A DNA stretch of 64,000 bases, from contig NZ_CP015136.1 of assembly GCF_001618865.1 (NCBI RefSeq), positions 2,639,001 through 2,703,000 of the forward strand, written 5' to 3'. Both the position numbers and the translations under genes were made by a program. The stretch is from Luteitalea pratensis. GTDB lineage: Bacteria > Acidobacteriota > Vicinamibacteria > Vicinamibacterales > Vicinamibacteraceae. Positions 37,002 through 49,219 of the stretch are shown one piece after another; the first letter of the stretch is position 1; each line of letters opens with the position of its first letter. The notes under the pieces are model-generated. The model saw nothing but the letters and a program-made list of their open reading frames with translations, had not been told where the DNA came from and did no database searches.

Positions 37002-37688
37002 ATGACACTGACCACTCGTTTCACCCGCACGCTCGTTGGTGCCGCCGCGCTCGGGGCGCTTGCCTGGGCACCGCTCACCGCGCAACAGGAACGGCAGGTG
37101 CCTGCCTCGCCACCGCAGGCGGGCACCGTCATCACGAAGAAGGACCCGCTGCGGTTCACCGCGTTCGGCGTGAACATGCAGCGCGGATTCAGCGGCACGA
37201 TCGACATCGGCATCGAACGGTGGACGAGCGACGCGGAGCGCGCCTCGTTGCTCGACGCGGTGGCAGGGACGACCGAGCAGCGATCGTCGCAGGACAAGCT
37301 GGTGAGCGTCCTCCAGGACGTGAAGCCGCGCGCCGGCTACATCCGATCGGCGCGCTCGGTCGGCTGGGACATCATGTATGCGCGCGAGAACATGCTGCCC
37401 GACGGCACGCGCCAGATCGTCATCGTTACCGACAAGCCGGTGACGTTCTGGGCCGCGGCCAACTCGGCGCGGACCATGGACTATCCGTTCACGATGGTCG
37501 AGATGCGCTTTCCCCCGGGGAGCGACAAGGGTGAGGGCAAGCTGCTGAACCAGACGTCGATTTCCACGAAGAATGGCCGGCTCGAGCTCGAGATCTACGG
37601 CCAGGAACCGACGCGCCTGACGCAGATCACCCAGCAGAAGACCAAGGCCATGAAGGAAGCCGAAAAGGCCGCCAAGAACAAGAGCTGA
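37002..37688 (+). CDS. Exported protein of unknown function, (E/S)RWT(S/T)DAER family
   Basis: A 228-residue exported protein (signal ending LTAQQ). Its core contains SGTIDIGIERWTSDAERASLL, a region around GYIRSARSVGWDIMYARE, then QIVIVTDKPVTFWAAANSAR and MVEMRFPPG. The same order, including VSRWTTDAERTA, occurs in the exported protein near 53.8 kb, so the two are paralogues. I know no named family function. The C-terminus is a lysine-rich helix. AGGAAGGAT precedes the ATG. It lies 46 bases after the nucleotide-transporter-like gene. Confidence 0.78.
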   Translation: MTLTTRFTRTLVGAAALGALAWAPLTAQQERQVPASPPQAGTVITKKDPLRFTAFGVNMQRGFSGTIDIGIERWTSDAERASLLDAVAGTTEQRSSQDKLVSVLQDVKPRAGYIRSARSVGWDIMYARENMLPDGTRQIVIVTDKPVTFWAAANSARTMDYPFTMVEMRFPPGSDKGEGKLLNQTSISTKNGRLELEIYGQEPTRLTQITQQKTKAMKEAEKAAKNKS

Positions 37689-37710
37689 CTGCCTTCTGCT
37701 TTTTCGGGAC

Positions 37711-37746
37711 GGCCAGGCGGGTGGGCTCATGCGCACCCACCCGGCC
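37711..37746. terminator. Hairpin between convergent genes
   Basis: GGCCAGGCGGGTGGGC pairs with GCACCCACCCGGCC around a short loop, between the stops of two convergent genes. There is no T-run afterwards, so termination is plausible but not certain. Confidence 0.4.
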
Positions 37747-37792
37747 ACCTCACCGCTCGGATCGCCTGACCGGGCCACAACCTCAACGGGCT

Positions 37793-38374
37793 TCAGAACG
37801 ACAGCACCAGCCCCGCGGTGAATTCCGCCTGCCAGATGAGGGACACGTCCACGCCGACGAGGCAACCCGCACCGCCGCAGACGCCAGCGCTGGTCCAGCC
37901 GTTCATGAACACGGCATAAACGCGTCCGTCGAGGCGGACGCCGAGGTGTCGCGTCGGCATCAGTTTCACGCCGCCGCCCGCGGCCGTCGAGAAGCGCAGT
38001 TCCGAGTCGCCCGGCGCGCCGAAGCGCGTGAGCCCGATGGTGCCGATCAGGAACGGACGCACCGCACCGGCGCCGAACTCCTGCGTGCCGCCTGCGTGCC
38101 AGTGATCGACTGACAGGCGGCCGAACTCCGTGGCCCGTCCCCAGGAGTCCACGGTCTCGACCTCTGCGTCCTGGTGCGAGTAGATGAAGGAGAACGAGAG
38201 GCCGCGCTCGATGAACACGTCGACCACGCCGCCGACAGTCGCGGCGCCGTCGATGTCGAGTGCGCTGCCGGTGTACACCTCATAGAGATCGCCGCCGAAG
38301 CGGTACCCCACGAACGGCGAGACCTCGACCGTCTGCGCGTCTGCATGCGCCGTGAAGCCGCCGAACAACAGCAT
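37793..38374 (-). CDS. Outer-membrane beta-barrel protein
   Basis: A protein of about 193 residues with a small barrel of eight or so strands: VEVSPFVGYRFGGDL near the N-terminus, FSFIYSHQDAEVE, and the C-terminal TAGLVLSF. The start is doubtful. The ATG used gives a short signal (MLLFGGFTAHADAQ) without basic residues; the open frame runs 44 codons further, through a dispersed GGCATGCCGGAATGCC-type repeat that may have replaced the original N-terminus. A sigma-54-like element about 65 bases upstream agrees with the shorter start. Function unknown. Confidence 0.7.
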   Translation of the reverse strand: MLLFGGFTAHADAQTVEVSPFVGYRFGGDLYEVYTGSALDIDGAATVGGVVDVFIERGLSFSFIYSHQDAEVETVDSWGRATEFGRLSVDHWHAGGTQEFGAGAVRPFLIGTIGLTRFGAPGDSELRFSTAAGGGVKLMPTRHLGVRLDGRVYAVFMNGWTSAGVCGGAGCLVGVDVSLIWQAEFTAGLVLSF

Positions 38375-38390
38375 GCCGGTAAGAACAGCG

Positions 38391-38606
38391 CAATGCCGGA
38401 ATGCCGCGCATGCCGAAAATGTCGAGTTCTTTGACTGGAGCAACGCCCATCCCGAGGGTCCAGGGTCGATCACGTGTCGCGAGCCCACAGTCTCGAGTCC
38501 CGACATGGGCTATCGATGCGTCGACCTGAAGTGTCGACGCCGACGACGCCCAGGGCAATCGCGAGTCTCCAATCCCGAAGGCCGAAGGCCGATTGCCGTG
38601 GGCCGC
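38391..38606. repeat. Mosaic of GGAATGCC, GTCGAC and heptamer repeats
   Basis: Includes AATGCCGGAATGCCGCGCATG, GCGTCGACCTGAAGTGTCGACGC (a damaged palindrome) and GGCCGAAGGCCGATTGCC heptamers. Part of it sits in the leader of the outer-membrane protein gene. Confidence 0.7.
38439..38454 (-). promoter_or_regulatory. Sigma-54-like promoter of the outer-membrane barrel gene
   Basis: Minus strand CGGGATGGGCGTTGCT has a perfect -12 TTGCT, GG-N10-GC spacing and 10 of 13 consensus matches. The predicted leader is about 54 bases and contains repeat sequence. Confidence 0.35.
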
Positions 38607-38611
38607 CGCCC

Positions 38612-40086
38612 TCATACCCTGGTGATCGTGAAGGCGTGCCGGCCCCACGGCGGGAGGTCGAGGTACAGGCCGCGGCCAGCCAACTCGGCGCCGTCGCGGT
38701 CGTACGCTGCGGTGGAGAGCCCATCCTGCAATCTCCACGTGCTGCCCACGAGTTCCGGCCACGGCACGGCGAGACGGCATTGCGAGTGGTGATCCGCGTA
38801 ATTGACCACGACGAGGTGGCGGGCATCGCCGGAGCCGCTCCACGCGTACGCGATGAAGGCGTCATGTGACTCGTTGCCATCCCACGCCGAAACTGCGCCG
38901 AGCAACTGCCACTGCCCTTCGCGATACGCGGGCCGGCGCAGGCACGCGAGCAGGGCGTCGTAGAACGCGCCGATCGCCTCGTCGGCCGGTTCCGCGGGGC
39001 CGCGTCCGAGATGCATCGGAATGCGCACCCGCTTGCCCTCGCGCTGGCCCTGGTGGACGAAGCGCAGGCCCGGTGAGAGGAACGTGATCACGGCCGCGGC
39101 ACGATGCCGTTCCGGCGGGAAGGTCGCCGCGGCGCGGGGCTCGTCGTGGTTCTCGAGGAAGCGAGCGAGATGATCCTGGAAGTCAAGTCCGGCATACAGG
39201 TGTTCGCGCACCGGCCGCGCCGAGCCGTGCTCGAGCCGATCGTAGAGCCGCTTGTCATACGTGAAGTCGAACCCCTGGTGCTGGAGCGTCCACTCGAGAT
39301 CCCAGTACACCTCCGCCATGAAGACGAAGCCCGGTGCCGCGGCGCGAACCGCGGTCGTGGCTCGCGGCCAGAAGGGTTCGGTGGCGATGTTCCATGTCCG
39401 CTGGAACACGTCCGGCAGGACCAGCATCGCCATGTCGCACCGTACGCCGTCGCACTGTCTGGCGATGCGGTGCAGTTCGCCGATCAGCGCCTCCTGCAGC
39501 GCGAGGTTGCCGTAGTTCAACTGCAGCGTGTCCGGCCAGCCCGCGAAGTAGGGATCTCGCCCGTACGCGAGGATGCGCGACCCTCCGGCCACCTCTATTC
39601 GTGTCCAGTTGTGCGGCGCGTCGGCGACCTGCGCCTCGGTGCCCTCGATGAAGAAATCGGGGTGCGACTCCACCCACACGTGGTCGGGCGCCACGTGGTT
39701 CGGCACGAAGTCCAGCATCAGCCGGAGGCCTCGACGACGCAGGCGGTCGCGCAGTCGCGCGAGCGCCTCGTCGCCGCCGAAGTCTGCGTGGACGTGGTAG
39801 TCCTTGACCGCGAAGCAGGACCCGGTCACGTCCGCATCCCGGAAGTCGGGCAGGACGCGGTGGTACTCGGCCAGCCACTCGGGGTTGGATGCCGACACCC
39901 GCCGTGCGGCCTCGCCCGTCTGCCACACGCCGAGGAACCAGACGAAGTCGAAGCCGTCGTGCGCGAGCCGATCGAGCTCCGCATCAGGCACGTCGTCGAG
40001 CGTCGCCTGCCGGCCGAGCGTGGTGCTCAGTTCCGACAGGCGGACACGCGTGTTGATCTGGAACAGCGACGGATAGCGGGGCGTGG

Positions 40087-40090
<4 letters not shown>
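38612..40090 (-). CDS. GH13 alpha-amylase-family glycosidase
   Basis: A 492-residue cytoplasmic GH13 enzyme with no signal peptide. The four conserved regions are present: DFVPNH (127-132), DGVRCDMAM with the nucleophile Asp219, MAEVYWD with acid/base Glu260, and ENHDEPR with Asp316. A C-terminal beta domain follows. The specificity is unclear; relatives act on alpha-glucans, sucrose or glycosyl-glycerate compounds. The start overlaps the stop of the GH63 gene upstream (ATGA), so the two are coupled and probably act on the same alpha-glucoside. Confidence 0.9.
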
Positions 40091-42876
<2,786 letters not shown>

Positions 42877-43109
42877 ACTTCGGTCCTTTCTGCTCCTGCG
42901 CGCACGTCCAGCGTAGCGCCTCCACGTTCCCGGAGCGCGTCGCGTGGAAACTCCCAAATCCGGGAGCCTCGGGCCTCGACCTGGGGGACGCCCCCCGGCC
43001 GCGCTGGCCCAGACCCCTTTACATGGAGATAGTTGTGCGGACGAGCCGCGCCATTGGCGTAGCGTGTCCATTATTGACGCAGGCATGGAACGTGCCAGTA
43101 GACCGCGTG

Positions 43110-44048
43110 ATGATGAGACAAGCGGCCCTCGACCGTGTCGTGGCGAGACTGGCAGCCGGCACGCTGGCGGCCAGCGTCCTGGCTGCCGCGCCCTGCCGTG
43201 CACAGGACCTCGAGCCCCGCGCCTATGCAGCGAGTCCGGCGGGCGCGTTCTTCCTCGTCGCGGGACTGTCGCGGTCGACGGGCGAGGTCCTCACGGACCC
43301 GACGCTGCCGGTGAAAAACATCGACGCCACCATTTACGGCGTGCCGCTGGCGGCCGGCTACACCTTCGGTCTGTTCGGCCGGCTCGCGCTGATCACGACG
43401 GCCATCCCCGCGTCGTACGCCGAGGTGAGTGGGGAAGTGGGTGAGGAGGCCCGAAGCATCACGCGCACCGGGCTCGTGGACATGCGCACCAAGTTCTCGG
43501 TCAACCTCACAGGCAATCCGGCGGTGGGCGCCCGTGCCTTCATCGTCTCGCCGCGCAAGGTCATCATCGGCACCAGCCTGACGGTTGTCGCGCCCACGGG
43601 GCAGTACAAGGACACCCAGCTCATCAACCTCGGCGCCCATCGATGGGCGTTCAAGCCGGAACTGGGCGTCAGCGTGCCGAAGGGCCACTGGGATTTCGAT
43701 GGCTATGCCGGCGTGTGGCTGTTCACCGCCAACGACGACTTCTATCCCGGTGGGCGACGACGCTCGCAGGACGCGGTCGTGGCGATCCAGGGGCACACGA
43801 GCTACACGTTCCGCCCACGCCTCTGGGTAGCCATCGACGCCACGTGGTATCACGGCGGCAGTGCCCGGATCGATGGAGCCGACCCGACCGGCGAATTGAA
43901 CAACTCGCGGATCGGTGCCACGCTGTCGCTGCCGCTCGCGAAATCGCAATCCCTCAAGGTGGCCTACAGCTCGGGCCTCGCGGTGCGCACCGGCTCCAAT
44001 TTCAGGACCCTGAGCGTGGGCTGGCAGTGGCTGAAGCTCACGAAGTAG
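43110..44048 (+). CDS. Outer-membrane transporter-like barrel protein (phenol-degradation MetA type)
   Basis: A 312-residue exported barrel. The signal peptide ends near PCRAQD. The mature part is a chain of amphipathic strands (GVPLAAGYTFGLFGRLALITTAIP, TSLTVVAPTGQY, WAFKPELGVSVPKG, FDGYAGVWLFTAN) ending in RTLSVGWQWLKLTK. It matches the outer-membrane family often called transporter or MetA-pathway phenol degradation. The substrate is unknown. The start is the first of two consecutive ATG codons before the signal. No promoter is clear. Confidence 0.75.
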   Translation: MMRQAALDRVVARLAAGTLAASVLAAAPCRAQDLEPRAYAASPAGAFFLVAGLSRSTGEVLTDPTLPVKNIDATIYGVPLAAGYTFGLFGRLALITTAIPASYAEVSGEVGEEARSITRTGLVDMRTKFSVNLTGNPAVGARAFIVSPRKVIIGTSLTVVAPTGQYKDTQLINLGAHRWAFKPELGVSVPKGHWDFDGYAGVWLFTANDDFYPGGRRRSQDAVVAIQGHTSYTFRPRLWVAIDATWYHGGSARIDGADPTGELNNSRIGATLSLPLAKSQSLKVAYSSGLAVRTGSNFRTLSVGWQWLKLTK

Positions 44049-44114
44049 CAGCCCGGGCGTCGGCGATGGCGACCGCGGCCGGTTGGTGCTCGCGAAGTCC
44101 GGCAAGCGGGCATT

Positions 44115-44558
44115 TCAGGATTCGGGGCCCCGGGGCGTTCGCCTCGGTAGTCGTTCGAGCCCACTCACGACCGCGAAGAAGAAGCCGGTGGACCAGCCGC
44201 ACATCAGGATTCCGGTCAGCGCCTCGATGGCACCGACGAGACGCCAGTCGGCCGGCAGCACGAGGTCGCCGTAGCCGGTCGTCGTGTAGGTGACGGCGCT
44301 GAAGTAGATCGAGGTCGGCAGGTCGGGCAACGCGCCTTTCCACCAGTAGAACGTCGCCCACACGCAGATTTCGAGGAGGTGGAAGGTGATGATCCAGCCC
44401 GCGATCCGGACAAACAACCAGATGCGCGCGAGGTACTCCATCTCCGCCGGCGAACTAGAGTGCGTCCGCGCCCACCGCATCGCCGAGGTCACGCTCGACG
44501 CATGGATGACCACGCAGATGGCCATCAGCGTGAACGCGGTCACCAGCTTCCAGAGCAT
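44115..44558 (-). CDS. Two-helix potassium channel
   Basis: A 147-residue ion channel subunit with the potassium selectivity filter TTGYGD (about 93-98) between two helices, preceded by a further N-terminal membrane segment. There is no cytoplasmic RCK or cyclic-nucleotide domain, so gating is not evident. The gene starts two bases after the pflA stop, so it is the last gene of the formate-lyase operon. A potassium leak there could balance charge during fermentation, but that is inference. Confidence 0.88.
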   Translation of the reverse strand: MLWKLVTAFTLMAICVVIHASSVTSAMRWARTHSSSPAEMEYLARIWLFVRIAGWIITFHLLEICVWATFYWWKGALPDLPTSIYFSAVTYTTTGYGDLVLPADWRLVGAIEALTGILMCGWSTGFFFAVVSGLERLPRRTPRGPES

Positions 44559-44560
44559 CG

Positions 44561-45406
44561 TCAGTACGCGCGCAGTCCCGCGGCCCTGAATGCGTCAATC
44601 GAGCGTTGCATGGCCTCATCGGACGGCGGTTCGACGTCCGCGAGCCGGTAGGTCAGGTTGAGGTTGCTCCATTTGTAGCGGCCCATCTGGTGGAAGGGCA
44701 GGACGTCCACCCGCTCGACATTGCCGAGCGACGCCGCGAAGTCCGCGATCCCTCGCGGCGTCGCCTCGTCGTCGGTCCAGCCCGGGACGACGACGTGCCG
44801 GATCCAGATCGGGCGTCCGAGGGCCGCGAGCCGCCGCGCGAACGCCAGTGTCGGTTCGAGTGCCATCCCCACGTACCGCAGGTGCCGTGCCGGGTCCCAC
44901 GCCTTGATGTCGAGCAGGATCAAGTCGATCGACGCGAGCTCGTCGTCGCTGAGGAGATCACCGTAGTAGCCGTTGCTGTCGAGCGCAGTGTGAACGCCCA
45001 TCCCCTTTGCGGCGGCAAACAGCCTGGTGACGAACTTGTGCTGCATCAGCGGTTCGCCACCGCTGATCGTCAGCCCGCCTTTCATGATCTTCAGGCCGTT
45101 TCGGTACTTGGCCAGTTCCTCGGTGGCCGTCGCGATGCTGACGGGCATGCCGTTGCGCATCGACCACGTGTCCGGGTTGTGGCAGTAGGCGCAACGCCAC
45201 ATGCAGCCGGCCGTCCAGGCGACGACCCGGACCCCGGGACCGTCCACGGCCGAACCGGTGGTGAACGAGTGGAGGAAGCCCATGTCGCCCGAGGCCAGCG
45301 CCTGCCGCACCGTGGTTTCGGGCACGTCCTTGCTCAGTCCGACGCGCAATTCAAACGGGCTGGAGGCTTCGAGCGGTGTCTGCGGCACGTCCGCTTCGGT
45401 GGACAT
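44561..45406 (-). CDS. pflA: Pyruvate formate-lyase activating enzyme
   Basis: A radical-SAM enzyme that generates the glycyl radical on PflB. The 281-residue protein has the cluster motif CMWRCAYC (Cys68, Cys72, Cys75) preceded by GSAVDGPGVRVVAWTAG and followed by HNPDTW. The later GGLTISGGEPLMQ is the SAM-binding GGE region. About 45 extra N-terminal residues precede the typical start. It begins two bases after the pflB stop and so is in the same operon. Confidence 0.95.
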   Translation of the reverse strand: MSTEADVPQTPLEASSPFELRVGLSKDVPETTVRQALASGDMGFLHSFTTGSAVDGPGVRVVAWTAGCMWRCAYCHNPDTWSMRNGMPVSIATATEELAKYRNGLKIMKGGLTISGGEPLMQHKFVTRLFAAAKGMGVHTALDSNGYYGDLLSDDELASIDLILLDIKAWDPARHLRYVGMALEPTLAFARRLAALGRPIWIRHVVVPGWTDDEATPRGIADFAASLGNVERVDVLPFHQMGRYKWSNLNLTYRLADVEPPSDEAMQRSIDAFRAAGLRAY

Positions 45407-45408
45407 GG

Positions 45409-47667
45409 TCAGGCTCCGTGGAACGTGCGATTGACGACGTCCATCTGCTGCTCGCGCGTGAGCCGGACGAAGTTCACCGCGTAACCGGAGACGCGGATCG
45501 TGAGGTGCGGGTACTTCTCCGGGTGATCCATCGCATCGAGCAGCGTCTCGCGATTCAGGACGTTGACGTTCATGTGATAGCCGGTGACGCCAAAGTACGC
45601 GTCGAGCATCGCCGTCAGGTTGGTCACGCGTTCGTCGTCGGTGCGTCCGAGGCCGGTGGGTACGACTGTCGCGGTGAGCGAGATGCCATCGGCCGCGTCG
45701 CGGAACGGGATCTTGGCCACCGATGCCGCTGCCGCGTGCAGGCCGTGGCTGTCGCGGCCGTGCATGGGGTTCGCGCCGGGCGCGAACGGCTCGCCGTGGC
45801 GCCGGCCGTCCGGCGTGTTCCCGGTGGCCTTGCCGTACACGACGTTGGACGTGATCGTCAGGATCGACTGCGTGTGGACCGCGTCGCGGTAGGTGGGGTA
45901 CTTGCGCAGCTTCTTCATGAACGTGCTCACCACCCAGGACGCGAGGTGGTCCACACGGTTGTCATGGTTGCCGAAGTAGGGGAAGGTGCCCTCGGTCTGG
46001 TAGTCGGTGACGAGGCCGGTGGCGTCGCGCACCACCTTGACCTTCGCGTACTTCATCGCCGAGAGGCTGTCGGCGACGACCGACAGGCCCGCCATCCCGA
46101 ATGCCATCGTGCGAATGGGCGCGTAATCGTGCAGCGCCATCTCGATCCGCTCGTAGGCGTACTTGTCGTGCATGTAGTGGATGACGTTCATGGCGTTGAC
46201 GTAGACGCCAGCCAGCCACTCCATCATTCGCTCGAACTTGCCGGCCACCTCCTCGAGATCGAGGTAATCGCCCTGTACGGCCCCGAACTCGGGGCCGATC
46301 TGCTCGCCCGAGATCTCGTCGCGGCCGCCGTTGATCGCGTAGAGCAGCAGCTTGGCGAGGTTGGCCCGCGCCCCGAAGAACTGCATCTGCTTGCCGACCA
46401 GCATCGGCGACACGCAGCACGCGATGGCGCCGTCGTCGCCGAGGCTCCGGCGCATCAGCTCGTCGCTCTCGAACTGCACCGAACTGGTGTCGATCGCGAC
46501 CTTGGTGGCGAAGCGTCGGAACGCCTCCGGCAGGCGGGGCGAGTAGAGGATGGTGAGGTTGGGCTCTGGGGCGGGCCCGAGGTTGTAGAGCGTCTGCAGG
46601 ACCCGGAAGCTGGTCTTCGTGACGAGTGGACGCCCATCGTCGCCCATGCCGCCGATCGATTCGGTGACCCAGGTCGGGTCACCGGCAAACAGTTCGTCGT
46701 ACTCGGGCGTGCGCAGGAACCGGACGATGCGCAGCTTGATGACGACGTCGTCGATGATTTCCTGCGCTTCGGACTCGGTGAGTGTGCCCTCGGCGAGATC
46801 CCGCTGGAAATAGATGTCGAGGAATGTGGACGTGCGCCCCAGCGACATGGCGGCCCCGTTCTGTTCCTTCACTGCCGCCAAGTAGCCGAAGTACAGCCAC
46901 TGCACGGCTTCCTTCGCGGTCCGCGCCGGCACCGAGATGTCGAAGCCGTAGGCCTTTGCCATCTGCTGCAGTTCCTTCAGCGCACGGATCTGCTCGGAGA
47001 GTTCCTCGCGGTCGCGGATGATGCTCTCGGTGGACATCTCCGCATCGAGCGCGACTTTTTCCTCCTGCTTGTGCTGGATGAGGCGGGCGACGCCGTACAG
47101 CGCGACACGCCTGTAGTCGCCGATGATCCGCCCCCGTCCGTATGCGTCGGGCAGGCCGGTGAGGATGTGCGAACTGCGACACTTGCGGATGTCGGCCGTG
47201 TAGGCATCGAAGACAGCATCGTTGTGCGTCTTGCGGTGCTTCGTGAAGGTCTCGACGACGGCGGGATCGGGCGTGTAGCCATACACCTTCAGCGCGCTGG
47301 CGACCATCCGGAAGCCGCCGTTGGGCATGATCGCGCGCTTGAGCGGCGCCTCCGTCTGCAGGCCGACGATCACTTCGTTGGCCTTGTCGATGTAGCCGGG
47401 CGCGTGCGCGGTAATCGAACTCGGGATCTGCGAGATGTCGAGCACGCCCTTCTTGCGTTCCTCGAGGAACAGCGCGCTGAGCTTCTCCCAGATGCCAAGG
47501 GTGCGCGGTGTCGCCGGCGCCAGGAACGCGCCGTCCCCCTCGTAGGGGTCGAAGTTCAACTGGATGAAGGCGCGGACGTCGATATCCCGCTGCCAGAGTG
47601 CGCCACGGAAGCCGCGCCACGCGGCCGTCGCGTCGTCCACGCGCGTTTCAGGTGCCATCGTAGTCAT
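45409..47667 (-). CDS. pflB: Formate C-acetyltransferase (pyruvate formate-lyase)
   Basis: Converts pyruvate plus CoA to acetyl-CoA plus formate without oxygen. The 752-residue protein has the adjacent catalytic cysteines Cys417-Cys418 in IACCVSPM and the radical glycine Gly728 in RVSGYAVNF, in positions nearly identical to the E. coli enzyme. GAGGTAT precedes the ATG. pflA follows directly. The gene shows that this organism can ferment, although the genome also encodes oxidative enzymes. No FNR-type site was found upstream; the leader contains dispersed repeats. Confidence 0.96.
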   Translation of the reverse strand: MTTMAPETRVDDATAAWRGFRGALWQRDIDVRAFIQLNFDPYEGDGAFLAPATPRTLGIWEKLSALFLEERKKGVLDISQIPSSITAHAPGYIDKANEVIVGLQTEAPLKRAIMPNGGFRMVASALKVYGYTPDPAVVETFTKHRKTHNDAVFDAYTADIRKCRSSHILTGLPDAYGRGRIIGDYRRVALYGVARLIQHKQEEKVALDAEMSTESIIRDREELSEQIRALKELQQMAKAYGFDISVPARTAKEAVQWLYFGYLAAVKEQNGAAMSLGRTSTFLDIYFQRDLAEGTLTESEAQEIIDDVVIKLRIVRFLRTPEYDELFAGDPTWVTESIGGMGDDGRPLVTKTSFRVLQTLYNLGPAPEPNLTILYSPRLPEAFRRFATKVAIDTSSVQFESDELMRRSLGDDGAIACCVSPMLVGKQMQFFGARANLAKLLLYAINGGRDEISGEQIGPEFGAVQGDYLDLEEVAGKFERMMEWLAGVYVNAMNVIHYMHDKYAYERIEMALHDYAPIRTMAFGMAGLSVVADSLSAMKYAKVKVVRDATGLVTDYQTEGTFPYFGNHDNRVDHLASWVVSTFMKKLRKYPTYRDAVHTQSILTITSNVVYGKATGNTPDGRRHGEPFAPGANPMHGRDSHGLHAAAASVAKIPFRDAADGISLTATVVPTGLGRTDDERVTNLTAMLDAYFGVTGYHMNVNVLNRETLLDAMDHPEKYPHLTIRVSGYAVNFVRLTREQQMDVVNRTFHGA

Positions 47668-47704
47668 TGCGATACCTCGAAGAAGCTGCGTTTCGATGAA
47701 GGAA

Positions 47705-47882
47705 TGCCGCTCGGAGAGCGGGCCCCGCGTGCTACCGACGACGTAATGCCGGAATGCCGCGAATGCCGGGAATGTCGAGTCCGGATCGTCACGATTCCGT
47801 GTTGGTCGTTGCCCGTGCATCAGCGTTCAGCGTTCGTCACATGTCCGACCCTCGGCTGTCCCAGCCCGGCGTCCCTCGTCGA
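47705..47882. repeat. Hairpin and GGAATGCC repeats between ackA and pflB
   Basis: Contains CTCGGAGAGCGGGCCCCGCGTGCTACC, AATGCCGGAATGCCGCGAATG, CAGCGTTCAGCGTTCG and CTGTCCCAGCCCGGCG modules. It separates ackA from pflB, so the two may not share one transcript. Confidence 0.7.
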
Positions 47883-47886
47883 ATCC

Positions 47887-49080
47887 TTACGCGTTTGCGG
47901 CCAGACCCAGCAACCGTCCGGTGTGGCGCGCAATCATCAGTTCCTCGTTGGTCGGCACGACCCACGCCGATACCCGAGATTCCGGCCGCGTGATCCGGGT
48001 CTGCCGCGACTCATTGGCGCCGGCGTCGAGATCGACGCCGAGCCAGGCGCATGCGGCGCAGATGCGTGCCCGGATCTCCGCGGAGTTCTCGCCGATGCCG
48101 GCCGTGAAGACGAGCCCGTCCACGCCGCCCAACGCTCCCGCCATGGCGCCGATCTGCTTGGCCGCCTGGTATACGAAGTAGTCGACGGCGAGTTGGGCCG
48201 ATGCCGCGGTATTGCCGAGCAGGTCCCGCATGTCGTTGCTGATTCCGGAGATGCCGAGGAGCCCCGACTTCTTGTAGAGCACCGACTCGACCTCCTTGGG
48301 TGAGAGGCCGAGTGTCTGGAACAGGTAGAGGACGACGCCTGGATCGAGCGCGCCGGGCCGTGTGCCCATGCAGAGGCCGTCGAGCGCGGTGAACGACAGC
48401 GTGCTGTCCACGCTCCTGCCGCCACGAAGCGCGCAAAGACTGGCGCCGCTCCCGAGGTGGGCCACGATCACGCGGCCCGCCGCGATCTCCGGAGCGACGG
48501 TCGGCAGCACCGACGCGACGTACTCGTAGGACAGGCCGTGGAAGCCGTAGCGTTGCACGCCATCGCGACACAGATCACGGGGCAGCGGCACGACGGTGGC
48601 GACCTCCGGCTGTCCGCGATGGAACGACGTGTCGAAGCAGGCCACCTGCGGCACCTCCGGCAGGCGCGCCGTGACGGCGTCGATGGCTGCCAGGTTGTGC
48701 GGCTGGTGCAGCGGCGCCAGCGGGACCAGGCGGCGCAACTCGTCGAGCACCTGCGGCGTCACCGCCACCGGACCCGCGAAGTTCGGCCCGCCGTGGACCA
48801 CGCGGTGCCCGACACCGCGCACCCGGGCGCCGCCGTATTGCTGGCGCAGCCATCCGGCGAGGACGTCGATCGCGCCGTCGCCGTCGCGGACGGAGGCGGC
48901 GAGTGCTTGGTCGGCCACCTTCACGCCCGTGCCGTCCTTGACGGTGAAATGCGGCGAGGTACCGATGCCCTCGATCTGCCCGCGCGCTTCGAGTCCCCAG
49001 GTCTGCTCCTCGGGGCGCCGGTAGACGCAGAACTTGAGGCTCGACGAGCCGGCGTTGAGGACGAGTGCGAAGTCCTCCAT
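47887..49080 (-). CDS. ackA: Acetate kinase
   Basis: Makes ATP and acetate from acetyl phosphate. The 397-residue enzyme begins with the signature LVLNAGSSSLKF and has GFHGLSYEYV and the nucleotide-site segment HLGSGASLCALRGGRSVDSTL. GGAGG lies eight bases before the ATG used; an ATG five codons upstream is also in frame. It works with the phosphotransacetylase gene upstream and the pyruvate formate-lyase gene downstream, all on the same strand. Confidence 0.96.
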   Translation of the reverse strand: MEDFALVLNAGSSSLKFCVYRRPEEQTWGLEARGQIEGIGTSPHFTVKDGTGVKVADQALAASVRDGDGAIDVLAGWLRQQYGGARVRGVGHRVVHGGPNFAGPVAVTPQVLDELRRLVPLAPLHQPHNLAAIDAVTARLPEVPQVACFDTSFHRGQPEVATVVPLPRDLCRDGVQRYGFHGLSYEYVASVLPTVAPEIAAGRVIVAHLGSGASLCALRGGRSVDSTLSFTALDGLCMGTRPGALDPGVVLYLFQTLGLSPKEVESVLYKKSGLLGISGISNDMRDLLGNTAASAQLAVDYFVYQAAKQIGAMAGALGGVDGLVFTAGIGENSAEIRARICAACAWLGVDLDAGANESRQTRITRPESRVSAWVVPTNEELMIARHTGRLLGLAANA

Positions 49081-49105
49081 GGGACGTGCCTCCATGCGAT
49101 CTGTT

Positions 49106-49201
49106 ACGTAGCCGTCGACCTTCCACCTTCGCCACGGCTACGGCGGACAGGTCAGGTCGACGGTCAGTGTCAGCGTCGAGCTGAAGCTCGACGCCTACAT
49201 A
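49106..49201. repeat. Two palindromic repeat elements between the phosphotransacetylase and ackA
   Basis: The first is an enlarged palindrome, GTAGCCGTCGACCTTCCACC, closing with CAGGTCGACGG after an inserted TTCGCCACGGCTACGGCGGA. The second is CGTCGAGCTGAAGCTCGACG followed by CCTAC. The enlarged form recurs near 56.35 kb. Confidence 0.75.
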
Positions 49202-49219
49202 GCGTTCCCCACCGGCAGG

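Noticed and set aside
45376-48303. 975-codon open frame opposite pflB and ackA
   Set aside because: It covers two well-supported genes antiparallel, is rich in His, Arg and Val in the way expected of a shadow frame in GC-rich DNA, and has no recognisable domain.
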